This document shows, one piece after another, positions 26,997-34,121 of a stretch of DNA of 64,000 bases. Source of the stretch: CALLPQ01 sp964421675 (lineage in GTDB: Bacteria; Pseudomonadota; Alphaproteobacteria; Caulobacterales; Parvularculaceae); NCBI GenBank assembly GCA_964421675.1, contig CAYQXV010000012.1:1-64000 (forward strand). Direction: 5' to 3'. Made by a program: the position numbers and the translations under genes. Position 1 is the stretch's first letter. Each line of letters starts with the position of its first letter. Under the pieces are notes generated by a model. That model worked only from the letters and a program-made list of their open reading frames with translations, was not told the DNA's origin and searched no databases.

Positions 26997-28112
26997 TTAA
27001 TTTTGCGAGGTATTTTTCGCCCGCAAGGCGCGCATTGAACATCCAAACCATTTGCGGCAGGCGCGGTTAAAACTTGATGGGTCTGCATAGCCAAGAGCCT
27101 CCGCAATCGCATCGCGGCCCAATGTGCTATCGAGAATGAGCGCTTTTGCGCTTGCTTTTAAATGGTCATCGCGAAGCTGGCGAAAGGATGTTCCTTCATC
27201 GGCCAAACGGCGCACCATGGTTCGCGGGGCCATGCCAAGAAAGCGCGCAGCTTCATTCGCATGATGATCGGTAACGGGATTATCTACAAAAAACGTTGCG
27301 ATTTTCTTTGAAAGCGACGCGCTACTTTCAAGGCGTTTATGGGCCGCTTCCAGATCTGATAGTGCGGCCTTTAATAAGTGTCGGTCGGCAAAGGGCGATC
27401 TTAACGTTGTCAGCGAGGCGGGGATAAAAACCTGGCAGCTTCGCGCATCATAAATATGATGCCCGCCAATCTCTCTTTCCATATCTTGATGATAGGCGGG
27501 GGCAGGCCAGGACCAGTGATATTGCACATCTTGGCTAAGCTGCGACCAGGCGGAGTCGTCATCTGCGATGTTTTCGATCATGGCGTGCAGGGCTAGGGAG
27601 GCAATTTCTGCGATGGTTCGCCAGATTTCTAGCGGTAAATTATGTGTCGGTGTAATGATAAAAGTACTGCCGATAGTCTGTGTTTTATATTCGGTATGAA
27701 TTTGTGGCACACGAACCCATGTATAACGCGCTATCAGTTCAAGACCGTCTTTTATGGTGGGGCTTGCGCGGAATGCGATATCGAGAGCGCCCTGACTTGC
27801 GGGACGCCATACCTTGCGTGCTTTTATTGGGAAATCATATCCGAAAAGCCTGTGCAGATTTTGAATTTGCTGCATGGCCGCGATATTGGTGATCATCTTA
27901 TCGGGATCTTCGAGATCTTCCGGGGTCAATCCCGTACCGGCAAGGATTTGGTCGCGCAGAGGCGCCGATGTTCCAAATTGCAGATAGGCTTGGCGAGAAT
28001 ACCGGATCGGCATTTGCCCCTCTAATGCGCTAGGGGGTGCACTCGTTAGTCCGTCAGCTGCCAATGGATCTTTTGGCTCTAAAGCATTGTTATGGGGATC
28101 GCGCGAAGACAT
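26997..28112 (-). CDS. AraC-family transcriptional regulator (probable alkB regulator)
   Basis: A 371-residue regulator with an N-terminal sensor of the 'arabinose-binding-like' type (YSRQAYLQFGTSAPLRDQILAGTGLTPEDLEDPD) and a C-terminal pair of helix-turn-helix motifs (HHANEAARFLGMAPRTMVRRLADEGTSFRQLRDDHL; DAIAEALGYADPSSFNRACRKWFGCSMRALR), typical of AlkS-independent, fatty-acid- or alkane-responsive AraC proteins. It is divergent from alkB with a short shared promoter, so regulation of alkB is likely. Starts at 28127 or 28154 are possible; none has a good ribosome site. Confidence 0.88.
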   Translation of the reverse strand: MSSRDPHNNALEPKDPLAADGLTSAPPSALEGQMPIRYSRQAYLQFGTSAPLRDQILAGTGLTPEDLEDPDKMITNIAAMQQIQNLHRLFGYDFPIKARKVWRPASQGALDIAFRASPTIKDGLELIARYTWVRVPQIHTEYKTQTIGSTFIITPTHNLPLEIWRTIAEIASLALHAMIENIADDDSAWSQLSQDVQYHWSWPAPAYHQDMEREIGGHHIYDARSCQVFIPASLTTLRSPFADRHLLKAALSDLEAAHKRLESSASLSKKIATFFVDNPVTDHHANEAARFLGMAPRTMVRRLADEGTSFRQLRDDHLKASAKALILDSTLGRDAIAEALGYADPSSFNRACRKWFGCSMRALRAKNTSQN

Positions 28113-28201
28113 GGCGTAAAATACCATGTTTTTGTCAGAATTGGAACTCTTCACCGCGTTGATGGCGTGGCATGATTAGCAAAATTGAAAAGGAATCAAT
28201 C

Positions 28202-29344
28202 ATGTACGCAGCGACAAGCAAAGATGGCGAGCAGGTTACTTATCGCGATGGCAAGCGGCTTTTGTGGATGATGCCGGCGATTATCGCTCTGGTCGTGCCG
28301 TTCACGGTGATGTTGTATTTTTGGAGCGACAAAAATCCATTCACCTTATTATTTCTTTTATTCTATTTCTTCGTGATCGTGCCGGTGCTTGATTTGCTGA
28401 TTGGCGAAGACAGTTTTAATCCGCCTGAGGAAATTCTGCCGCAAATGGCCGATGACCAATATTATCGCGGCGTTTTATACGGAATGATTCCCTTATATTA
28501 TGGCAGTTTCATTTTGGGTGCATGGCTGGTTGGCACGCAAGACCTTCCGTTTTGGGCGTTGGGGTTATTTGCTCTTGGACTGGGTGTGTTGCACGCCAAT
28601 GTACTCACTATTGGTCATGAGCTTGGTCACAAACATAGTAAGGCTGACCAATGGGCCGCCAAGATCATCATTGCGATTGTCGGCTATGGGCATTTTTGCA
28701 TTGAACATAATCGCGGTCATCATGTGCATGTTTCAACGCCGGAAGATCCGGCAAGCTCGCGCATGGGGGAGTCGATTTACGCATTTGCCATGCGCGAATT
28801 ACCGGGGGCCATGAAGCGCGGCTGGGGCCATGAGCGCGAGCGTTTATCGCGTAAGGGGTTGAGTTTTTGGTCCGTGCAAAACGATATTTTGCAAGGCTAT
28901 GCAATTACGTTGGGTATTGCGGCGGTCCTGTTGGCGATCTTTGGTTGGGTGATGGTGCCATTTCTCCTGATTCACCATTTCGCTGGATGGTATGGGTTAA
29001 CCCAGGCCAATTATGTTGAGCATTATGGGTTAAAGCGCAAAAAACTTGAGAATGGACGTTATGAACCGTGCGCGCCGCACCACTCATGGAATACCAATCA
29101 CATCTGTTCCAACCTGTTGACGTTCCATCTGCAGCGCCATTCCGATCACCATGCCAATCCGCAGCGCCCTTATCAGGTTTTGAGAAATTTTCCTGACCTG
29201 CCGCGCCTGCCAAGTGGATATCCGGGATGTTATGGGCTTGCCGCTATTCCCCCGCTCTGGTTCCGGGTGATGAACCCAAAGGTTCTGGAATGGGCGGACG
29301 GGGATATGGATAAAATCAACCTGCAACCGGGCAAATTTGACTAG
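28202..29344 (+). CDS. alkB: Alkane 1-monooxygenase (AlkB, non-haem di-iron)
   Basis: A 380-residue integral membrane hydroxylase that converts n-alkanes to 1-alkanols, with electrons from rubredoxin. The His motifs are complete: HELGHKH, EHNRGHHVHV, LQRHSDHHAN and the AlkB-specific NYVEHYGL (HYG motif). Six hydrophobic helices surround them. The ATG at 28202 has AAAAGGAA upstream and is preferred to the ATG at 28172. No rubredoxin or rubredoxin reductase gene is adjacent, so electron partners must be elsewhere. Divergent AraC regulator next door. Confidence 0.95.
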   Translation: MYAATSKDGEQVTYRDGKRLLWMMPAIIALVVPFTVMLYFWSDKNPFTLLFLLFYFFVIVPVLDLLIGEDSFNPPEEILPQMADDQYYRGVLYGMIPLYYGSFILGAWLVGTQDLPFWALGLFALGLGVLHANVLTIGHELGHKHSKADQWAAKIIIAIVGYGHFCIEHNRGHHVHVSTPEDPASSRMGESIYAFAMRELPGAMKRGWGHERERLSRKGLSFWSVQNDILQGYAITLGIAAVLLAIFGWVMVPFLLIHHFAGWYGLTQANYVEHYGLKRKKLENGRYEPCAPHHSWNTNHICSNLLTFHLQRHSDHHANPQRPYQVLRNFPDLPRLPSGYPGCYGLAAIPPLWFRVMNPKVLEWADGDMDKINLQPGKFD

Positions 29345-29376
29345 ATTGGCAAGGTGAATAGCAGGGAGATCGGCAA

Positions 29377-29400
29377 GGAATTCAGTGGGGAATTCAGTAG
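29377..29400. repeat. 12-bp tandem duplication downstream of alkB
   Basis: GGAATTCAGTGG (29377-29388) is followed directly by GGAATTCAGTAG (29389-29400), one mismatch. It lies in the 295-bp alkB to lipoprotein interval, which has no recognised gene. Confidence 0.8.
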
Positions 29401-29639
29401 GTAATACCCGTCTTTGCCGCATCTTCCTTAAGGAAAGGGCCGATTTTACAGTCCTGTTTCTGGGGAATAAACAGCGTAGATTTTCCGAACGGGCATGCTA
29501 TTATATAACGTGGAGAATCGATTTTTGGCGGGTTTCATGCCCCAAAAGTCACAGTTTAACTTCGCAGTTTAATTTCAAAGCCTGATGTTTTCGCGGCGTG
29601 TATTCGCGGTGTTGGCTGCTAGCAGAACCGGATTTCTTG

Positions 29640-30446
29640 ATGATGAGACGCTCTCTTTTTGAAATGAACACCAAACCCCTTCGGACATTGCTCGCGCTTG
29701 TTGGGAGCGCCCTGATTTTGAATGGGTGTTCAACCACCTTGTTCAGTAAGGCTGATGAGTCGTTGGTTGAAGACCAGAGAGCAATTGTCGCAAATTTGGA
29801 GAGCCAGACTGCCGGACTGCAAACAACCATTGCTGAGCTGCGGTCAGAAAATACGCGGCTAAAGCGCAATCTTGAAACACTGCGCCGGTCAAAAGCTGCC
29901 GCCGAACAAACGGTGGCAAGCTTTGAAAAACAGGCTGTCGTTGATGCCGAGCAGGCCGCCCTTGAAGCACAAAATCGCAAGCCGGTTCTTGTTGTGCCGC
30001 CGCCGCCCAAAGATCCAGAATCGATTATTGTCGCCGAAGCAACGCCGCTTTCTGCGTCCGCCGTTCCGGTGGAATCAACGCCGCGATTGGTAGAGCCAAG
30101 TTTTGCCGCCGTTGAGGCCGTTTTTGAAAATGAAGCGGGAACCGCCATTGAGACAACCAGCGTCTTGTTTGGCGTTCATCTTGCCTCTTACCGAAATACC
30201 GCACGCGCAACCACAGAGTGGCGCAACTTGCAGCGCGACAATCCAGATTTACTCGGTCTGTTAGAGCCGCGCGTCAAGCAGGTTGATATTAAAGAGCGTG
30301 GCCGGTTTTATCGGCTGATCGCTGGCGGGTTTTCTACCAAAGAAAAAGCAGAAGCGCTTTGCGCCACGCTCAAGCGTAAGAAAACCTACTGCGTGCCCAC
30401 CGGGTTTGAAGGCGAGCGTCTGGATATTCCTGCCGCCGGGCGATAA
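29640..30446 (+). CDS. Lipoprotein with coiled coil and C-terminal SPOR domain
   Basis: A 268-residue protein. A lipoprotein signal (TLLALVGSALILNGC, lipobox LNGC at residue ~29) leads to a coiled coil (DESLVEDQRAIVANLESQTAGLQTTIAELRSENTRLKRNLETLRRSKAAAEQ), a Pro-rich linker (VLVVPPPPKDPE), and a SPOR domain (FGVHLASYRNTARATTEWRNLQRDNPD ... GRFYRLIAGGFSTKEKAEALCATLKRKKTYC). It would be anchored in the outer or inner membrane and bind septal peptidoglycan. Function unknown beyond that; cell division or envelope remodelling is likely. It may start at either of two consecutive ATGs (29640, 29643). Confidence 0.8.
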   Translation: MMRRSLFEMNTKPLRTLLALVGSALILNGCSTTLFSKADESLVEDQRAIVANLESQTAGLQTTIAELRSENTRLKRNLETLRRSKAAAEQTVASFEKQAVVDAEQAALEAQNRKPVLVVPPPPKDPESIIVAEATPLSASAVPVESTPRLVEPSFAAVEAVFENEAGTAIETTSVLFGVHLASYRNTARATTEWRNLQRDNPDLLGLLEPRVKQVDIKERGRFYRLIAGGFSTKEKAEALCATLKRKKTYCVPTGFEGERLDIPAAGR

Positions 30447-30544
30447 GGCTCTGCTAACTAGGCGAATAGGTTTGAGCCCTTTCGCGGGTCTCTTCGCTGG
30501 GGCACTGGCTAATTTTTCACCATCATATTGAGTGTAGCAAGTGG

Positions 30545-31597
30545 CTATTCGGCACTTGGCTTGAGCTTGTGTTTGCGGATTAGTCCGCGCAATTGATCAT
30601 AGGAAAGATTGAGCGCTTTTGCGGCTCGCTTTTGGTTCCAGCCATGAACCTGCAGCGCGTGGCGCGTCCATTTTTCTTCCTCGCCATTGAGAAAGGCCCG
30701 CAAATCAGCAGGCGCGTGGTTTTGAACAATTGGCGAGCCGGGCGATTGGGGCGCTGCTTCATATGCGCTTTGAGCCAAATTTTTTGGAAGAGGCGGTGCA
30801 CCTTCATCGAACGGGTCCAGAATTATTGTATCCACAGGGCCGGTTTTTTCAGCGGCGATCCAACGGAAAACTGAACGTTCAACACAGTTCTTCAGCTCAC
30901 GGACATTTCCCGGAAAGCTGTACCCTTTAAGGATGGCAAGCGCTTCGGGGGTAAACCCCTCATATAATGCTTCATAACCTTGCGCCGATAATTCAGAGGT
31001 AAACCGGCCCGCAAAATATCCGCCAAGTAATGGCACATCCTCAACGCGCTCACGCAAAGGCGGGGCGGTGATTACCTCAAAAGTGAGCCGGTCAAGAAGG
31101 TCTGCGCGAAAATCTCCCTTCGCCGCGCTCGCTCTCAGGTCAATATTGGCCGCTGCCAGAATGCGAACATCTGCATGGTGGGTTTGCGTGCCGCCCAATC
31201 GTTCAAACTCGCCATATTCAATAACGCGCAGAAGTTTTTCCTGAATGCGGCCCGACGCGGAAGCAATCTCATCGAGAAACAAGGTTCCCCCTTCCGCTCG
31301 CTCAAATCGCCCGGCATGGCGTTTGGTCGCCCCGGTAAAGGCGCCTGCCTCGTGGCCAAACAGCTCGCTCTCTAAAAGATCCTCCGATAAAGCCGCGCAA
31401 TTGACCTTGATGAACGGGCCTTCCCATCGGCTGGAGAGAAAGTGCAACCGCGCGGCCAGCAGTTCTTTGCCGGTGCCCCGTTCCCCGGCGATCAAAACCG
31501 GTCGCTCAAGGGGCGCAATCGCTGATGCCTTTGCCAGCACATCAAGAAATTGCGGCGCTTCGCCAATCATATCCGGGGCTTGAGAAAGAGAATCCAT
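30545..31597 (-). CDS. pspF: Phage shock operon activator PspF (sigma-54 enhancer-binding protein)
   Basis: A 350-residue AAA+ activator without a receiver or other N-terminal sensor domain, as expected of PspF. The sequence begins directly with the AAA+ core. Features are GERGTGKELLAARLHFLSSR (Walker A), the GAFTGA sigma-54 loop in FGHEAGAFTGATKRHAGRFERAEGGTLFLDEIA (Walker B), VNCAAL, and a C-terminal Fis-type HTH (TRHALQVHGWNQKRAAKALNLSYDQLRGLIRKH). PspA would inhibit it in the absence of stress. Divergent from the psp operon with a shared upstream region; its own ATG overlaps the proposed enhancer area, allowing autoregulation. Confidence 0.95.
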   Translation of the reverse strand: MDSLSQAPDMIGEAPQFLDVLAKASAIAPLERPVLIAGERGTGKELLAARLHFLSSRWEGPFIKVNCAALSEDLLESELFGHEAGAFTGATKRHAGRFERAEGGTLFLDEIASASGRIQEKLLRVIEYGEFERLGGTQTHHADVRILAAANIDLRASAAKGDFRADLLDRLTFEVITAPPLRERVEDVPLLGGYFAGRFTSELSAQGYEALYEGFTPEALAILKGYSFPGNVRELKNCVERSVFRWIAAEKTGPVDTIILDPFDEGAPPLPKNLAQSAYEAAPQSPGSPIVQNHAPADLRAFLNGEEEKWTRHALQVHGWNQKRAAKALNLSYDQLRGLIRKHKLKPSAE

Positions 31598-31606
31598 AAG
31601 GTGAAA

Positions 31607-31663
31607 AATACCATATTTGGAGTGGGAAAAATACTATTAAATGGTAATTAATACCAAATATTT
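31607..31663. promoter_or_regulatory. Putative PspF upstream activating sites
   Basis: AATACCATATTTGG (31607-31620) and AATACCAAATATTT (31650-31663) share AATACCA(T/A)AT, and TGGTA-N5-TACCA (31642-31656) forms an inverted repeat with the second. The pair lies 68-124 bp before the -24 element of the psp promoter, the distance expected of PspF-bound enhancers, and directly before the pspF start. Confidence 0.55.
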
Positions 31664-31730
31664 AACACTCAATTTGCGAGGTGAAAATTATTATCGTTAA
31701 AAAACAACAACTTATAAAATTAACGCAAAC

Positions 31731-31745
31731 TGGCACGGTTCTCGC
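31731..31745 (+). promoter_or_regulatory. Sigma-54 promoter of the psp operon
   Basis: TGGCACGGTTCTCGC matches the -24 box exactly and keeps GG-N10-GC spacing; the -12 box is TCGC in place of TTGC. Transcription would start near 31757, about 50 bp before the small membrane-peptide ORF. Confidence 0.85.
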
Positions 31746-31805
31746 AATGCTATTGTTAACGCCCACAACAAATGGGCGCGTTGACCAGAAACTGAGGAGA
31801 ATAAA

Positions 31806-31925
31806 ATGGGATATCGTGAAGATGCATATTGGGACGCAAGGATTGAACGGGCCATCAGAGCGCGTCATGGCATTTCCTGGGGCACCTTGTTCGTCGGCAT
31901 TCTCATTGGCGGATTTTTATTCTGA
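31806..31925 (+). CDS. Small membrane peptide, first gene of the psp operon (39 residues)
   Basis: A 39-residue ORF starting at the ATG at 31806, with GAGGAGA 6 bp upstream, and ending TGA at 31923-31925. The N-terminal half is polar and charged (GYREDAYWDARIERAIRARH); the C-terminal half is one short membrane segment (SWGTLFVGILIGGFLF). It lies between the sigma-54 promoter and pspA, so it would be strongly induced with the operon. I do not recognise the family; it differs from PspD and PspG as I know them. The strong ribosome site, position and amphipathic-plus-membrane form support a real gene. It could anchor or regulate PspA or PspBC. Confidence 0.7.
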   Translation: MGYREDAYWDARIERAIRARHGISWGTLFVGILIGGFLF

Positions 31926-31941
31926 TAACCGACCTATCACC

Positions 31942-31962
31942 GCCCGGTAGGACCTACCGGGC
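31942..31962 (+). other. Hairpin between the psp small ORF and pspA
   Basis: GCCCGGTAGG and CCTACCGGGC (10 bp each, one central base) form a strong palindrome 17 bp after the small ORF stop. There is no T tract, so it could be an RNA processing or stability element that sets the ratio between the peptide and PspA, or an attenuator. Confidence 0.5.
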
Positions 31963-32022
31963 ACCTATTTCGGGTGATCACTTGTAGTGAGACCGACTAA
32001 CCCCAACATGAAAGATCTGGAT

Positions 32023-32694
32023 ATGGGTATTTTTTCAAGGCTAAGCGACATTGTAAACTCAAACCTTAGTGCGATGCTTGATCGCGCCGAGGACCCGGAA
32101 AAGATTGTCCGGCTTATCATCCAGGAAATGGAAGATACATTAATTGAAGTTCGCACACGGGCGGCACGAGCGATTGCTGATCGCAAAGATGCTGAACGCA
32201 AACGCGGTGAATTTGTAACCCGCGCTGCGGACTGGGAAGCCAAGGCTGAATTGGCAATCGCTAAAGGGCGCGAAGATCTTGCGCGCGGTGCGATTGGTGC
32301 ACGCCGCAAAGCCAATGAGATGGTTGAGTTGTTTGATAAAGAGCTCGAGGCAATCGCTGAGACATTGTCAAAGACCAATGAAGATTTGGAAAAACTGCAA
32401 TCAAAGCTGAAAGAAGCCAAAGCAAAACAGCGCTCGCTGGAATTGCGTCATACCGCCGCCAGTACCAGTGTGCGTATCAATCGACAGGTTCATGATACCC
32501 GCATTGATGACGCGCTTGCCCGGTTTGAACGCTATGAAAGCCGCATAGACGAGCTTGAAGGACAGGCCGAAGCCTGGACCATGGGTCAGCCGCGCACACT
32601 TGATGAAGAATTCGCAGCTTTAGAATCGGAAGATAGTGTCAATGAAGAATTGGCGGCGATGAAGCGACGGGTTGATGCGCGTCGCTCGTCTTAA
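32023..32694 (+). CDS. pspA: Phage shock protein A (PspA/IM30 family)
   Basis: A 223-residue ESCRT-III-like membrane-stabilising protein and PspF inhibitor. The N-terminus MGIFSRLSDIVNSNLSAMLDRAEDPEKIVRLIIQEMEDTL is the family signature (amphipathic helix plus helix 1), followed by long coiled-coil helices and the acidic C-terminal helix. The start at the ATG at 32023 is chosen because the conserved MGIF begins there; an upstream in-frame ATG (32008) would add five residues. Second gene of the operon after the small peptide. Confidence 0.96.
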   Translation: MGIFSRLSDIVNSNLSAMLDRAEDPEKIVRLIIQEMEDTLIEVRTRAARAIADRKDAERKRGEFVTRAADWEAKAELAIAKGREDLARGAIGARRKANEMVELFDKELEAIAETLSKTNEDLEKLQSKLKEAKAKQRSLELRHTAASTSVRINRQVHDTRIDDALARFERYESRIDELEGQAEAWTMGQPRTLDEEFAALESEDSVNEELAAMKRRVDARRSS

Positions 32695-32753
32695 ATGATT
32701 GTGATTAAAGTGATACACGAGAGAGAACGAGACACAAAGAAAGGGGCGTAGGA

Positions 32754-32999
32754 ATGGAAGAAGGACCGTTTGTTGTAGCGATTATTGCAATTATCTTTGT
32801 CGCACTACCCGCGACGATATTGCACTATGTTACGGAATGGCGAAAAACTAAAGCTCTGTCTACGGATGATGAGCGATTGGTTGACGATTTGTGGCAAACC
32901 GCCCAGCGCCTTGAAAAGCGCGTAGGGGCGCTGGAAACCATATTGGACCGCGAAGCACCCGAATGGCGAGAGCGGTATGGAGGGCGTGAGAATGGCTAA
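32754..32999 (+). CDS. pspB: Phage shock protein B (PspB)
   Basis: An 81-residue protein with one N-terminal membrane helix (FVVAIIAIIFVALPATILHYV) and a cytoplasmic leucine-zipper-like coiled coil (LVDDLWQTAQRLEKRVGALETIL), typical of PspB. It works with PspC to sense inner-membrane stress and recruit PspA. Its stop overlaps the pspC start by 8 bases. Confidence 0.93.
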   Translation: MEEGPFVVAIIAIIFVALPATILHYVTEWRKTKALSTDDERLVDDLWQTAQRLEKRVGALETILDREAPEWRERYGGRENG

Positions 33000-33480
33000 A
33001 CATCACCACCACCATCACCACCATCATTATGGCTCAAAGCGCGACCGCGATGGATATGCCTATCATGCGGGTGAGCCGGGACCGGGCCCGAATTATTACC
33101 GGCTGCGGCGGTCTCTGCGCGATCGTAAAATCGCCGGTGTTTGCGGCGGTATGGGTGAGCATTTTGGTTGGAATGTTGATTTTCTGCGGGCCGGCTGGTT
33201 TTTTGCGGCGGTCTTCACATTTCCCATTCCAATTTTTGCCTATATTTTTGCGGCAATGTTGATCAAACCTCAGGACGGTATTGAGCGGGTTTATGAAGAT
33301 GAAGAAGATGAGCGGTTTTGGCGCACATTTTCTCGCCAGCCCCGCCGCACTTTTTCTGAATTAAAACACCGCTTTCGCGCGCTTGATGCCCGTGTCTCTG
33401 ACATGGAGTCGACGGTAACCTCTGACGATTATGGATTGCGCAAAGCGTTTGATGATCTGGAGCGCGACCGATCATCCTGA
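32992..33480 (+). CDS. pspC: Phage shock protein C (PspC) with a natural N-terminal poly-His stretch
   Basis: A 162-residue protein. The PspC domain is clear (YRLRRSLRDRKIAGVCGGMGEHFGWNVDFLRAGWFFAAVFTFPIPIFAYIFAAMLIK), with its amphipathic and membrane segments, followed by a charged C-terminal coiled coil. The N-terminus is MAK followed by nine consecutive His (33001-33027, mixed CAT/CAC codons) and a Tyr. The start at the ATG at 32992 lies 13 bp after GGAGGG and overlaps pspB. The His run could bind metal ions; whether it has a role in stress sensing is unknown. Confidence 0.94.
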   Translation: MAKHHHHHHHHHYGSKRDRDGYAYHAGEPGPGPNYYRLRRSLRDRKIAGVCGGMGEHFGWNVDFLRAGWFFAAVFTFPIPIFAYIFAAMLIKPQDGIERVYEDEEDERFWRTFSRQPRRTFSELKHRFRALDARVSDMESTVTSDDYGLRKAFDDLERDRSS

Positions 33481-33592
33481 TCGCGGTCCCAATGCACTAA
33501 GTCATGGCGGCGGGAGACGTCATGATGGAATTAAATCAGTATAGATATTAATATTCTCGCATTTGATTTTGCGGAAACGGGAGAGTTTTGCT

Positions 33593-33895
33593 GTGATTTC
33601 CAATCGATTTACCCTAAAGCGCGAGCGCATTCCGTTGGCAGTTGCGCAACTCGTGCTGGGCGGTCTGATGGCGACGCTTATTTTTGAAGGGCAAGCCAGG
33701 CTCGATATTATCAACCGCGATATGGCCAGCGGCGCGGAGGGGGCTTACGCCGCGCAAGGAAGCGCTATGGCATTGCTAAACCGACGCACGGGGCAATCAT
33801 CGACAATGGTAGATATATCGCTAGCCGCGGCCAATGCGGGGCCGCGTGCTTACAGGCGGCCCGATTTTCCGATGCCGTGTTATCGAATTTGGTAA
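33593..33895 (+). CDS. Hypothetical small membrane protein downstream of pspC
   Basis: A possible 100-residue gene starting at GTG 33593, with GGGAGAG 8 bp upstream. One hydrophobic helix (IPLAVAQLVLGGLMATLIF) is followed by a polar tail of about 65 residues with no recognised motif; the last residues look non-conserved in style. It lies 112 bp after pspC on the same strand and might be a psp-linked membrane protein. Support is limited to the ribosome site and hydrophobic segment. The 226 bp after it (to 34121) show no gene. Confidence 0.4.
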   Translation: MISNRFTLKRERIPLAVAQLVLGGLMATLIFEGQARLDIINRDMASGAEGAYAAQGSAMALLNRRTGQSSTMVDISLAAANAGPRAYRRPDFPMPCYRIW

Positions 33896-34121
33896 ATGGA
33901 ATGGAGCAAATGCGGGCTCGTTAATGTCGACAGATTTCGGGTTGGTCCAGCGCAATAGTGAGGGATGACCCAGCGCCCCAACCCCTAAATAGATGCGTCA
34001 AAACTTCCGGTTAAATTCTTGTCGGTTAAGGGCTTGCCATCTTGTCATCAAGCATTGACCTCGTCTAATCTCATCGCACAGCAGGGTATGTCTACCCTCT
34101 GAGCGAGGACGCAAAAAACTA

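Noticed and set aside
33001..33027. His9 stretch in PspC as vector contamination
   Set aside because: It lies inside a native operon with an overlapping pspB stop, mixed His codons and continuous PspC sequence; no vector sequence is visible.
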